From Epiperipatus broadwayi (lineage: Eukaryota; Onychophora; Udeonychophora; Euonychophora; Peripatidae), in NCBI GenBank assembly GCA_028023455.1, contig JAQFVV010006729.1, positions 248,001 to 312,000 on the forward strand: a DNA stretch of 64,000 nucleotides. Direction: 5' to 3'. Made by a program: the position numbers and the translations under genes. Shown here one piece after another: positions 23,082-34,460 of the stretch (its first letter is position 1; each line of letters starts with the position of its first letter). Under the pieces are notes generated by a model. The model was given only the letters and a program-made list of their open reading frames with translations. It did no database searches and had not been told where the DNA came from.

Positions 23082-26000
23082 GTGAAGTGAAGAAACCATG
23101 GATTATTTGTCTTTTCATTTCTTTGAATTACAAACATATAAAAATATTATAACCAGTTTAGTGAAAGCATTCTTTTTATATATTAGAGCCACAATATGTA
23201 TCATCTTCATCTTGAGGTTTATAAGATGTTCAATTCAAATACGAATAACACAATACTGCACAATTTTGTAGCAAAATTATAAAAATCAGAACAATGTATA
23301 AAGCCCTATTACCACCTGATATTTGTTTAGTTACATGGAGATTTCTCTCATTATCCACAAATTTTAAAATAAAAATTAATCAATAATCTAATAATATATA
23401 TTCAATCTAAACAATGTGTAATTATATAAACCTGTAAAAACTTGAAAATATGTTTAATCATATATCTTTTACTTCTTATATATAACACTAATGATATGTA
23501 ATCCATTATGACTGTGATCTAAAATATAACCTATCATTTTATTCATTATTAATAAATTATAAATGATTTTAAATATAATGCTCAGTCGTGTGAAAGTCTG
23601 TGCTCATATACCCTGTATATTACATAAATAGACACAGGTATATAGTAAGCCTGTGTTTCAATTATTAAACATATTCGATTATAAATAAAGGTGAATTTCC
23701 ACCTTTATTGATTAAAGAAGGTTGCCTTGACAACTGATTGAGATTATTGATTATTAATGAAATTGGTATTGCTTATGTGTTGACTGTTTACACATATTTA
23801 TGTGTGAGCATGCAAACACGCATTCTGGTAATACAAAAAGTATTTAAACTAGTAATAATTTGCTTTCAAAACATACTTATATAGAAATATTTTAATTTTT
23901 AATTGTAATTGATCTTTAAATTATAAAGTCAAATAAATTGTTTAATAACATATTAACTATAATTTTATATATTATATTTTTATTTATCATTAACATTAAA
24001 AAATATCATACCATATACACCTTTCTTTAACATTTTGTCAATACTCTTTATTAAAAAATATAACATTATAGTGAAAAAAGTAAATTCTTAAATTAATCAA
24101 TAGACTAGAATAACTCTAAGATCTAAGAAACAAAGTATTTAATTGAGTTCCTATTTTTTGTAGGCTTGTAATCTGTTCAGTATTTTCTTTTTGTTTTCTA
24201 TGTAATATTCTGCAATATAGTTTGTTCTATTCAAAGCATTCACCAATCTCTAAAAACAATTAGAAGTAAAATAAAGTAAATGAAAATAAATTACCTTTCT
24301 AGATTATGGTATAAATAAATTAATTTCTTTTTCATTAATTGTGGAATTAGATAAGAGATATAGTGCATATTTCTGTTTTTTTCTCAGCAGGGTTTGTTTC
24401 ACCTGTTTTTGGATGTATGTAGAATAGGTTCATATATAAATAATGTGTATAGTACTTAATGAATTCTCATAAACAATTTTTCCCACCTGTTGCTTTTATA
24501 TGTATGTGAAATTTCTTAATTTATAACCATTGAAATTTCACAAGATTACATTATCTTTATCTGTGTTTTTATATATTTATGGATCAATTTCACATACAGA
24601 AATTACTTTATAGAAAAATCTTGGTTAGAACAATATCATAAATAGATTATCTAATAGAAATACCTTCAATAACCAAAGCAAATAATTCAACTAATTATGC
24701 CTTTTATTTCACTTCAATTTATATACTATTTGAATATTATGTACAGAAAGTGATCCTTATATATGCAGGGATCATTGCAGAGTGTCCTGCAGTATCTGCA
24801 TTTCTGGCTACTCTAAACTCAACCAAGAAGGCTTTTTGTAACTGCTTTTTCTTGACTTGAACAACATTTTTATTAAACTCATCCTAGTAATTATAGTTGT
24901 ATTAATGAACAGATAATTATAATACAATCATTGTTTATCTTATATTTATTAATACAAAGCAGATTCAAAAAGTTTTTTTAATTAAAAAAAATGTCTTAAT
25001 CTTTTCCAAGTACTGAACATAAATTTGTATCACCGATAGCCTTACTGATTGCTTTAGTTTACTCACTCTTTTGTGTCTATTTTTAAACCTATTTTTTGTT
25101 TTGCATTCATTTGATGATAAAAGCTGAAACTAAAATAATATTGATGTATTGATTTTTTTTAAAAAAATCAATATGTCAATAGTGTATAGATATATTAATT
25201 ACAACCAACTCCAATTGACAGTTTCTTGTTCTTTATGTATGGAAGCACTTGCAAAAGTTTTTGAGCACATTCATTCTTGTGTTATATTTCAATAATGAAA
25301 ACATATATTTTTCATAATTTATTTCCATATTTATGATTATTTTTGCAAAATGTATGTATTTATTTTTTAAAATGATGTGATTAAATACATATTATTTGAA
25401 AGTGTGTACTTTTAGAAGAAGACAAATCATGAAAAATTAATCATGTATAACCACAACTTGTAATTGGTTGAAAAGAACTCATTCATATTGACCATGTAAT
25501 TTTTTTAAGATCATTTTTTAAAAATATATATGTAGAATTTTAAATTTTAAATAGAATTTTTTTACCTTTAAGTAATCAGGATACTAATCCATTCTGTTGT
25601 TAGATATTCAATTAAAATAAATCTATTTTTATAGCAATTTCAATAATCATTGAAGAAAAAAAATGTTCTTACTACATAGTTCACTTGAATATTTTTTTTC
25701 TATATTTGCAAATTTGAAATAATATATTTATAATAAATAATTTCAAAATTTCTGAAAATATTCTATATTTGTAAAGTTGAAATAATTAATATATTATAAA
25801 AAATAATTCATAATTTCTAAAAATATAAAAAATAAGATAAATTTTGTAAAATAAATGTTAGAAATTTAACTCACTCCACTGATAGCAGCAAATAAACATA
25901 CATGATAGCAAGATTACACATCCCACAAAACATTTTATCTTAATATATATGTAATATCTGCCATCTATAGAAATTTCAAGTAGCAAGATTTAGTAAAAAA

Positions 26001-26379
26001 ACAACCAATATTTACTGATTATATAATATTACTTAAAACTGTAACAGATTTGCATAATGTACATTTATTATATAATAAAAATTTGAACCGAGTAAGTCTG
26101 TGTGAAAATAGCAATAACCAAATAATTATTTTCAGATGATTTAGTTGCCAATTACATAAGAAAACATTTGGTCACTGCAGGTATAACAGCATATTATTGC
26201 ATCATTTTTATAATTGAAACAAGCCTCCTAATGATATATATATGTTGAGAATTAATATTTGTTTAAAGTGCTAATTTTTTTTTGCATAATATTAAGACAT
26301 AGTGACACAAATATCACTAAAAAATATAAACCAAAAAAGATGCCACAAGTTAGACAAACTAATGCAGGGACCCATCAAC
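23082..26379. other. AT-rich presumed intronic sequence
   Basis: No exon or classified element was recognised. A slightly GC-richer patch near 24750-24880 (CAGGGATCATTGCAGAGTG) could be old transposon debris but shows no family motif. Confidence 0.4.
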
Positions 26380-26424
26380 TATCCACTCATACCACCGATA
26401 CACATGTAGAAACAATAAATAATC

Positions 26425-26467
26425 ACCAATATAGTATTTCATGCTAAACCAGCACTCATCAATTGGT
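26425..26467 (-). ncRNA. Near-complete type I hammerhead ribozyme motif
   Basis: On the minus strand: ACCAA (stem I), TTGATGA (core, one change C3 to U), GTGCT-GGTTT-AGCAT (stem II, five pairs including one G-U, 5-nt loop), GAAA, T-ACT-A (stem III minimal U-A), T, A (positions 16.1 and 17), TTGGT (stem I, five pairs). Only the first core base departs from CUGANGA. The paralogues at 9835-9841 and 26948-26954 keep the C, so the family ancestor carried the full consensus. This layout, with stem III of one or two pairs, is the form known from PLEs and animal retrozymes. Confidence 0.65.
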
Positions 26468-26843
26468 CCAAATTATCATCTTCCACCCACATATATAATC
26501 AGTGTTCAGTTTATATTAAGATAGCAAATCTTCATACTTTACTGGACAGGATTCAGTCTACTTCAACCTCCAACTCTTCAGCCATCCATACCACTGAAAA
26601 TCTGATGATGAAATGCCCAAATTGCACGCTGATTCCATCTCTTTTGTATGTATTTAAATGGATAAGGTTCTATACAAGAGGGGTCAGAGTGACTTGAGGT
26701 CAACATGGGCATGACAATAGTATTGGCACCAGCATGGGATTTGAGTATTTCATCATCATATTTTCAATGGTATGGATGACTGAAGAGTTGGAGGTTGGAA
26801 TAGATTGAAGCCTGTCCATTAAAGTATGAAGATTTCCTATCTT

Positions 26844-26893
26844 AATATAAACTGAATATATATATATATATATATATATTCAGTTTATATTTC

Positions 26894-26927
<34 letters not shown>

Positions 26928-26931
26928 GAAA
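26844..26931. repeat. Two adjacent hairpins with (TA)n loops
   Basis: AATATAAACTGAATA-(TA)n-TATTCAGTTTATATT at 26844-26891 is followed immediately by TTTCCCATA-(TA)n-TATGGGAAA at 26891-26931. Each microsatellite is bounded by a perfect inverted copy of its flank. Confidence 0.85.
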
Positions 26932-26942
26932 TGATAATCTGG

Positions 26943-26967
26943 ACCAACTGATGAGTGTTGTATTGGT
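26943..26967 (+). ncRNA. Hammerhead-like remnant lacking stem II and GAAA
   Basis: ACCAA CTGATGA GTG is followed directly by TTGTATTGGTG. Relative to the other arm, about 20 bases covering the stem II loop, its 3' strand and GAAA are missing. The CUGAUGA core and both stem I strands remain. It cannot cleave. Confidence 0.55.
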
Positions 26968-27363
26968 GATTATTTATCTCTTCTACATGTGTGTGGTCAT
27001 GTGTATCAGTGGTATGAGATAATATGGATAGTTGATGAGTACTTGAAAGTCTGAATTCAAACCCCCTATATTTATAATTAGGCTCCAGGTATGTGAAGAG
27101 TGCCTGTATTTCAAATATTTACAAACTAGTACATTTAATTAATAAAAAAATATAGTATTTACATAAGAATCAGCTTTAAATATAATCATAATTCTGATGA
27201 TGTACAGTAATGTAAAAAAATATGAATTTATCTGATTAGAGTTTCACATCAACTACATGTTTACACTTCAAATGTTAATTGTGAAATATTAAACAACATA
27301 TGAATGTCTAATTATTTCACAACTGCATAATAGCAATTGAAATGATTTTTTATCACATACATG

Positions 27364-28320
27364 CATATATTCATAATGAAATATTATGGAAGTCAAATAC
27401 TTTCACACATGCACTATAAAAATAGACACTCTCCTTCAATAAATGTTTTAAAAGCATAGGTAGTCCACCTATACTTACAGTTTATTTTTAAAATAAATTA
27501 ACATTTATTGACTGTGTATGAATTGCAAGATTGATCTTATTTCTAGACTGATCTTTAAATTGGCATATTATATGCATAAGTTCAGAATATAAGTTAGAGG
27601 GAACAAAGTGTTTCATCTTAATTACCTATAACATTGAAACTATTAGTTAGTATATGCATAGTAATTGATAATTTAGTGATTTATATATTTATGAAATATT
27701 ATGGGAGTCAATGACTCTTCACACACATAACTATAAAAATAAATAGGCACTCTCTGTCAATAAATGTTTTAAAAGCAAATATTATTTTTTAAATAAACCA
27801 ACATTTATTGACAGTGCTCAAATTGAGAGATCAATTCAATGTCAATCAATAAATTCAAGCAAAGTCAATAAGTGCTGATTTATTTTAAAAATAAGCTCTA
27901 AGTTTATGTTGATTGTTTGTGCTTTTAAAACATTTATTGATGTCAAGCACTTGCTATTTTTATAGCACATATTGGAAAATAAATTGATTTCCATAGTATT
28001 TAATAAGTATATAAATTATGATATTATCAATATATTACATACATGCCAACTAATAGGGTTCAGTTCCACAGATGAAACACTTTCTTTTCCCCCCCGTAAT
28101 ATATAATCTGAACTTATGCAAGTAATATACCAATTTAAAGGTCAGGCTAGCAATGAGATCAAGCTCTCATTTTAAGCATGGTCAATAAATGTCAGTTTAT
28201 TTAAAAAATAAGCACTGATCATAGGTGAACCATCTATGCTTTTAATAATTATTGACAGATAGTGCTCATATATTTTGAGAAAAGTAATTGACTTCCACAA
28301 ATAGATATATAAATGATTCT
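27364..28320. repeat. Family C nested inverted repeat
   Basis: TCAATAAATGTTTTAAAAGC occurs forward near 27435 and 27758 and in complement near 27930 and 28230. AACATTTATTGACTGTG-like blocks and the GAAATATTATGG.AGTCAA block also recur in both orientations (27380, 27697, 27975, 28280). It is about 950 bp of nested foldback units, with no coding sequence and no hammerhead core. Confidence 0.55.
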
Positions 28321-29693
28321 ATTATCAATTATTATATATACCTAAATGAATTGCTAGGTGTAAATTAACATATTACAAATAAATATTGTAATATAAATTG
28401 ATAATGTAATAATTTTGTGCTTTAATATTCCATAAAAATTAATTAATACAAAATTTAATAATGTAAGTTAAATAATTTGGCAAAATATAAGTTCTTAATT
28501 AAGAGTTATTTAAGTATTCTAAGATATTGTTAAATAAAAAAATTATCATATCTGCAGGATTTCAAGTTAATTAATAATGCTGTTTTTTTTACATTTTTCT
28601 AAATATATTAATTATTATGTATAAGAACTTAGGATAATGCCATGATAAAGATAAAACAGTAGATTAAAATACTGAATTATTTGATATAAACGATAAAACT
28701 TTTTGTAATTTTAGAATTCTGTATTAACTGCATAAAGGTTGACATTCGTGTTTTCCTGTTTCAATTTGAAGTAAATCATAGAAATGTTAACAATTCAAAG
28801 AAAATTTTAACATAAAATTTATATCATTGTTGTCAGTCTAAATATGTATTCAATCAGGTACTCTTTACAGAAAATTTCATATAGCTTCAATTTTTTGAGA
28901 TAACTCATTATGTATACATAATGTACACTCTGACAACCAGGATGGCTGGAGAATGCTTTGGTGACAAGCATTCAAGTAATTGATTAAAAAAGTATTTTTA
29001 ATCCATTCATCATATTTTAACTTAGGCCAACAGAATTATTTTGATGATTTTGAATTCCAAATAATACACACTATTTTCGCTATGACTATCATGATTATCA
29101 ATGGCCACTTTCCATTTTTATAGACTTAATGTGTTGTCAATTTTATAACATCTAAAGAATTTTCAGTTATTTTTTAAATAAACAATATGTTTTCTGACTC
29201 ATTTTGCTAATGACATAATTATTTTTTATGATAAACAGTAATTATCTACAGAAATAATTAATTTGTACTTGAATTTAAAATAAAATAAAAACGAAATATG
29301 ATTTTATATATAACTCTGATTAAATTAATAAAATAAACAAGTCAAACTTTCTTTCAACATACAAAAATAAATAAATTACATTTGTTATTTATTTTATTAA
29401 AAATATGAAAAATTTAATTAAAAGAAGTTAAGAGAAAATTTTCAAGTAGTACAACTATATACACATATTGCATTATTTTTTTTATCATGACATCTAAGTG
29501 TCTCGATATGTATTTATATGACAATTGAATGTCAAATTTATTGCACTCATATATTTAACACATATTATTGATTATTAATTATACTACAAATTATTATATT
29601 TTAAGTCCATACATACGCTTTAAATTGAATTAAAAATTAATATATCAATTTTTATTAAATGCAGTTATATTAATATAACCCCCCTTTCCCTCT
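28321..29693. other. AT-rich presumed intronic sequence
   Basis: No exon or element was recognised. Confidence 0.4.
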
Positions 29694-29885
29694 ATATGTA
29701 ATAATATCACATGATCACCATTTCCTATGCTTGCTCATAACTGTTATTAAAACAGGCAAAACTCTCCATGCAGATGAGTAGGCACTAGATAGGGATTTTA
29801 TACACAAGCCTTCTGGCATCCATTGATTACTCTGGTTTGCCCTGAATGGCACTACTGTATAGAGAGTTTTGCCTATTATAATATG
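29694..29885. mobile_element. Family B copy, internally deleted
   Basis: AGGCAAAACTCTCCATGCAG at 29754 and the inverted end TATAGAGAGTTTTGCC ending at 29874 bracket a 120-bp body with GGCACTAGAT, AAGCCTTCTGGCATCCATTG and GATTACTCTGG, as in the copies at 3739-4078 and 46705-46892. The hammerhead block is deleted. The upstream CACATGATCACCA also matches other family B flanks. Confidence 0.6.
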
Positions 29886-29987
29886 TAATAATACTTAAAA
29901 CTTTTATCATATATGTTTAATATACATGAATGAAAAGATCCAAAAAAGATAAGCCAGTTATCTTTTCAGATGTCTATAGTGGAATAG

Positions 29988-29990
29988 AAA

Positions 29991-30026
<36 letters not shown>

Positions 30027-30105
30027 TTATCTATATCCATATATATATATAAATATTAAATGCCTTTCCTATATATATATATATATATATAGGAAAGGCA
30101 TTTAA
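29988..30105. repeat. Two hairpins with (TA)n loops
   Basis: AAATTTA-(TA)n-TAAATTT spans 29988-30030. TTAAATGCCTTTCCT-(AT)n-AGGAAAGGCATTTAA spans 30056-30105, with perfect 15-bp arms. Confidence 0.85.
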
Positions 30106-30587
30106 TAGAATTAAATAACTTAGTTAAATGACAACTAAAACACTGAAGTGATTAGAATTATGCCAACATATATACATACATAAACAGGGCCTTTCAGAGA
30201 AAATGAGACAGCTAATACTTTAGAGACTCTTCAAAATTTAAAATAAAAAACATGGGGAGAGAGAGAAGAAAGAGTTTTTACTTACAGGGCCAAAAACAGG
30301 ACTCCAGATGCAGTTAGTCATGAGTCACAGGAACAGAAAGCAGATTAGATCCAAATAGCACTTGGATATGGTAGATCCACTCTATATAGTTAGTAATGTA
30401 AAACAATGTTAGCACAGGACTGACAAGGGCTGACACTATTAGTTCTGCTGGTCACCAGGCACTTCAGTAGCTTTCATTTCAGAGTCATCAAATTAGCACC
30501 TCATCCCTAAACTGGGTTACATTTTCAACTTGGGTATGCCTGTTTGGAAAAGATTTTATTAAATATATTTTGGGGGAATTTAAGTGT

Positions 30588-30632
<45 letters not shown>

Positions 30633-30633
30633 T

Positions 30634-30679
<46 letters not shown>

Positions 30680-30790
30680 ATCTATAACATATTAAGTTGC
30701 CAAGTTGAAGTCCCTAATATTGTGAGGCCTGGGGCAGCCTCCCCTCCTTTACTCTCTCTGATTGGCCCTGTACATAAATATATAACAGCA
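30106..30790. other. GC-richer unclassified block with (TA)n hairpin
   Basis: 30180-30560 and 30715-30780 are richer in G and C than the surroundings (CAGGGCC near 30185 and 30285, GGCCTGGGGCAGCCTCCCC near 30727). They are split by a TA microsatellite whose first part has inverted flanks ATTTAAGTGT / ACACTTAAAT (30578-30638). It is probably a fragment of an unidentified repeat. The overlapping open frames on both strands (30682-30978) show no family motif. Confidence 0.4.
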
Positions 30791-31692
30791 ATAGTGTATG
30801 CATGTATAGATAGAAAGAAAAAGAACAAGGGAAAAACATTTAATAAAGTAAAATGGAATAGTTTTATGGTCATTTGGAAAAAAAACCTAATATGGAGAAA
30901 TTTTTTTTTTAAAGATTTGTATAATATCAAAAAAATATTGCTAACATTGTTGCCTTTCCCAAATAAAAGATGAATCAAAAGTTTGGTCCCATTAAAAGCC
31001 TAAAAATTATAATAAGGGTAATTGTTATTCATTTTCTTCTAAATACCTTGCAAATGATTGATACAACTTTTGCATGAATTCTGTGGCATTTATTTCTATT
31101 ATTTAAAGTTGTTACAATATGCTATTTTTTAGCATTTGTATTGTTTTTATTTAATTAGCATAAATAAATTATTACAGGCTCATCATATGAAGTAATTATA
31201 TGTTATCTGTTCTGAAGATCTGTGTAAGACAATATATCTAGTTAACTTTTTTAGTGAAATGAAATGAGATTGAATAATGTTATGCTAAAATCACATATGT
31301 GATCCAATCAAGACATAAATTTTCTAAGTTATCAAAACTGCTAACATAGTTGTTCTCAAGCTATTGACAAACTTTAGACATGGTATATTGGAATGATCTT
31401 CCGTCGTGAAAGTTAAATATGAATAATAAATTAATTGGTCCAATTAAGAGTACCTTCTTCTATCTTATAGGATAAGAGATTGAGTTATTAGATACTATTT
31501 TCAAGACAATTTTTTGTATCCTTTTTTAATCACTTGGGTTAATTTAGGAACCTGTTGTCATGAACCTTTCATCTCATTGACCATCACTAAATACTAATTA
31601 TGACAATGAATTTATGTAATTGTGTAACTGGATTTCCATCCATTATTTATTTACATAACATTTCTAATTCCAATTTTGTTTTTATTTTTTAG
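30791..31692. other. AT-rich sequence, nothing recognised
   Basis: It ends with TTTTATTTTTTAG at 31680-31692, a good splice acceptor context for the possible exon at 31693. Confidence 0.4.
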
Positions 31693-31741
31693 CCCAGATT
31701 ATCAAGAAGTAATAAAGCAATATAGGGACAGACTGGCTTAG
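31693..31741 (+). CDS. Possible terminal exon of the kinase-like gene
   Basis: It follows TTTTTTAG. The first base would complete the split codon left by the exon ending at 13274 (AA plus C, Asn). The frame then reads PDYQEVIKQYRDRLA and a TAG stop at 31739-31741. Joined, the product would end ...LRKIN-N-PDYQEVIKQYRDRLA, a short charged tail instead of the dimerisation helix and cyclase catalytic domain expected in receptor guanylate cyclases. The phase match has a one-in-three chance of being accidental and 49 bases is little to judge by. Alternatives are the last exon of an unrelated gene or a chance frame. The following ~150 bases contain AATAAA at 31891-31896, compatible with a short 3' UTR. 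Confidence 0.35.
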
Positions 31742-31915
31742 TAGGTTGGAAGTCTTTAATTGTGATATTTGCTTAACATAATACAATCACTAATGAAATG
31801 GTTGGAACTGGACTAAAGACTGGATTTTCATCTGGAAAATATTATAAATTTAAAACATATTTATTTAAAGATTTCACAGCCTGTCAAGAAAATAAAAGAG
31901 ACCTAGAAAATATGA
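31742..31915 (+). other. Possible 3' untranslated region with AATAAA
   Basis: The sequence is less repetitive than its neighbours and carries AATAAA at 31891-31896. It is assigned only through the putative stop at 31739. Confidence 0.25.
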
Positions 31916-32816
31916 TCTAAAAATGATTGTCTCACACAGTATGGTTTATTTTATTATATTTAATAGATCTAATTTTTTTTAAATATAAACACATGAAATG
32001 TGAAAATTTACTTAATACAAACACTTCAAGATCAGAATGAAGGAGTGCATTAGTGACCAAAATCTCTCAAGATTAAATATTGATGCAGCTGCTCTTAGTA
32101 AAATGCATATTCCTGAGGATGACTGTAATTTTCTTTTGGAATGGTGGATCAGTCAATGAAAGAAAAATCCCTGGTGCTAATTTAATTAAAAGTCTAATTT
32201 AATATCTTCTAATTTTTAAATTTCTTTATGAATAACTAATGGTGCAAAACTTGTCTTGCTCAATAGTATTAGTGTTCAGTTTATTAATGCTTCAACCTTA
32301 GGTATAAAGAATTCTGAGAAATAATACTTTTATTCTTTGTTGGATAGCATTATTAATGCAATATCTTTAAAAGATCAAACTTTTTTTTCTTGAGACTTTA
32401 TTGCAAATATTTTTTTATATTTGGCTGAAAGTTGTTGAAAATAAGAGTATTAGTTTTATAAATTCAAATGATGTTTAGTTATTGAATTTTTGCATAATGC
32501 AATGGATTGACTATAATAAACAGTTTGTTTGGGGCAAAAAAACTGTTATAAAAATATGGATGCATCACATTCAAACCTAGTGAACTACGTTAATGGTATG
32601 AGTCAGAAGACAAAAGAAGTTCATTTTATGGAAGCATTTGCAAGTGCAAATTGTTGGATGAATTGTAGTCTAAGATTAAAATGATTGTTGCATTAAAAAG
32701 TAAATCTTATTCAAATTATATTCATAGGAAAATTGATGTTAGTTTTTTTTAAGAATCTTTATATGTACTAAATTTAAGAGCAATTTAGCACTAAAATTGC
32801 TAATTTAGATCATTGG
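31916..32816. other. AT-rich sequence, nothing recognised
   Basis: 32020-32160 is less AT-rich and apparently unique, possibly more 3' untranslated sequence, but no frame is conserved. Confidence 0.35.
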
Positions 32817-34460
32817 GATTGTCATAAAAATTGAAAATCATGTTATAACAGTAATATATTCTTGCTTAACCTCAGTTGTAATTTTAAATGCCTCAACATT
32901 TTTTCCACAATTATAATATTTCCTCTCATTCCACCCTGTAGTAGTTGTATGATATAAATAAAATTTAAAGGACAATTAACTAATTTCAAAAAATGCCATA
33001 GATCTGTTATATTAACCAAATCAAATGCTGTGAAGAAATCACATGGAATTTTTATAATTAGTATGTTATGGATACAAGAAATGTTATTATTAATGATTTA
33101 ATTATAAGGAAACAAAACTTAAGTTCGATGACTGTCAAAAAGGCTTAAAAATAATAGGTGAATTAAAAATGCAAAAAAGATACAGACATTCACAGATTGC
33201 ACTCATTTTAGATATTTTTTGATGCATTGAAAGCAATACATGAAGCTGAAAAATGATTAAATACAGTATTGACACCTTTTATAAGCTGACAATGAATAAT
33301 ATTTTGAGCAGGTTGAAGGAATATTTTGACCATCTTTTGAATAATGATACAAGAATTGAGATGATGACATTTAGTGATATATTCAAAGAAATAAACAAGT
33401 TTGTAATATTATAATGGAAAATCATTATTATCCACTACTGCAAACGTCTTTCCAATATTTTGTTGATGAGTTTTCTTCCAGTCACCAGAGAATCAATATT
33501 GTTTCAGAGAATGAAGAAGCACTATAGCCATTATTTCTGTTGCAAAAATGCAAGAAAGGTGTCAGTAACAAAGGAAAAGATTTGTTTATTACTTTTACTG
33601 ATTATTCAAAGCATTTGGTTTGGTTAATAGGACAGGTCTATGACATTTTTTGAAATAAGTTGATTCTCATTTAAAATTGATTTATACCATACAACTTCTA
33701 TATGATAGAATGAGAGGAAATATTATAATTATAGAAAAAAATGTTGAGGCATTGTAAAATTACAACCAAAGTTATACAAGAATATTCTATTGTTACAACA
33801 TGGTTTTCAATTTTTATGATAGTTGTCATTGAAACTAATCATAAGTAGGTTAATAAAACAGGTATCAAGATGTGATAGAGGTTTGATTGTCAAATTTTAA
33901 TTTGAATCAATTAAAAACAAAGAAAATGAACTTCATGGTTTTGGATTCTGTATTTACCTGTATACAGATGATCATTCTACTTTTTCCATTTGATAATGAT
34001 TTACAAAATATACTTAATGCTTTGAATGCAACATATAAAACCTTAGGTTTAATAATTAATATTAAAAGAAAGATAAGTGGTTTATCAACAGGATGATAAA
34101 AAAAAATTGTATATTTTTAAATTAGTTGATTATCAACTTGAGAATTTAAACCAATTTAAATATCTTGACAGTTTTGTAAGTAGCAAAGGAGAGTTACATG
34201 TTGAAGTGTATCACAGATTTCAGTATACTATTGTTACTTTTAAGAGATTAAAAGTAGAATATTTCATTACAGAGATAACTACTACACTAGCTGTATGTAG
34301 TGTTTTGTTATTTTACCTAATTTGTTGTATGAATGTGATGTTTAGATAACCTACTGAAACAATATGAAAGCTTTAGAAATTTCATTTAAGGATGCTTAGA
34401 AATTTTTAAAAGTACCATAGTAAAATCATAAAATAATCAATATGTTTTTCAATTTGCTAC
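32817..34460. mobile_element. Non-LTR retrotransposon relic with inverted partial duplicate
   Basis: 32817-33060 is a diverged inverted copy of 33578-33830. CCTCAACATTTTTT near 32889 and TTTCCTCTCATTC near 32919 match complements near 33745 and 33710. Both arms derive from the same part of a reverse transcriptase. Layout: inverted RT piece, then the RT relic reading right. No poly(A) tail or target duplication was seen. Confidence 0.6.
33195..34460 (+). pseudogene. Non-LTR reverse transcriptase relic
   Basis: Broken frames preserve the order of a CR1/RTE-type reverse transcriptase. A connector like RLKEYFDHLLNND is near 33310. A KDLFITFTDYSKHL region (motif A, normally F-x-D-x-x-x-A-F-D) lies near 33575. 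A DRMRGNIII segment is near 33705. YTDD (motif C) is near 33960, in a shifted frame. It is followed by DNDLQNILNALNATYKTLGL and NIKRK, FKYLDSFVSSKGEL (motif E region) and EITTTLAVCSVLLFYLICC. Many stops and frameshifts make it non-functional. The family places new copies by target-primed reverse transcription. The exact clade is not determined. Confidence 0.7.

Larger units (their letters stand above)
26380..27095. mobile_element. Family A hammerhead-bearing repeat, head-to-head dimer
   Basis: The left arm (about 26405-26640) and right arm (about 26690-26990) are inverted copies. Shared blocks include TCAATGGTATGGATG / CCATCCATACCACTGAAAAT, ATAGCAAATCTTCATACTTT and GACCAA.TGATGAGTG. Each arm has its own hammerhead-like block, intact-looking at 26425-26467 and internally deleted at 26943-26967. 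The right end carries GAATTCAAACCCCC (27052-27065), the B-box-like segment of this repeat. Two TA-loop hairpins (26844-26931) interrupt the right arm. The 62-codon open frame at 26259-26447 is only repeat sequence. Confidence 0.65.

Noticed and set aside
30682-30978. 98-codon minus frame and overlapping 83-codon plus frame
   Set aside because: Mutually antisense in AT-rich sequence with no family motifs.
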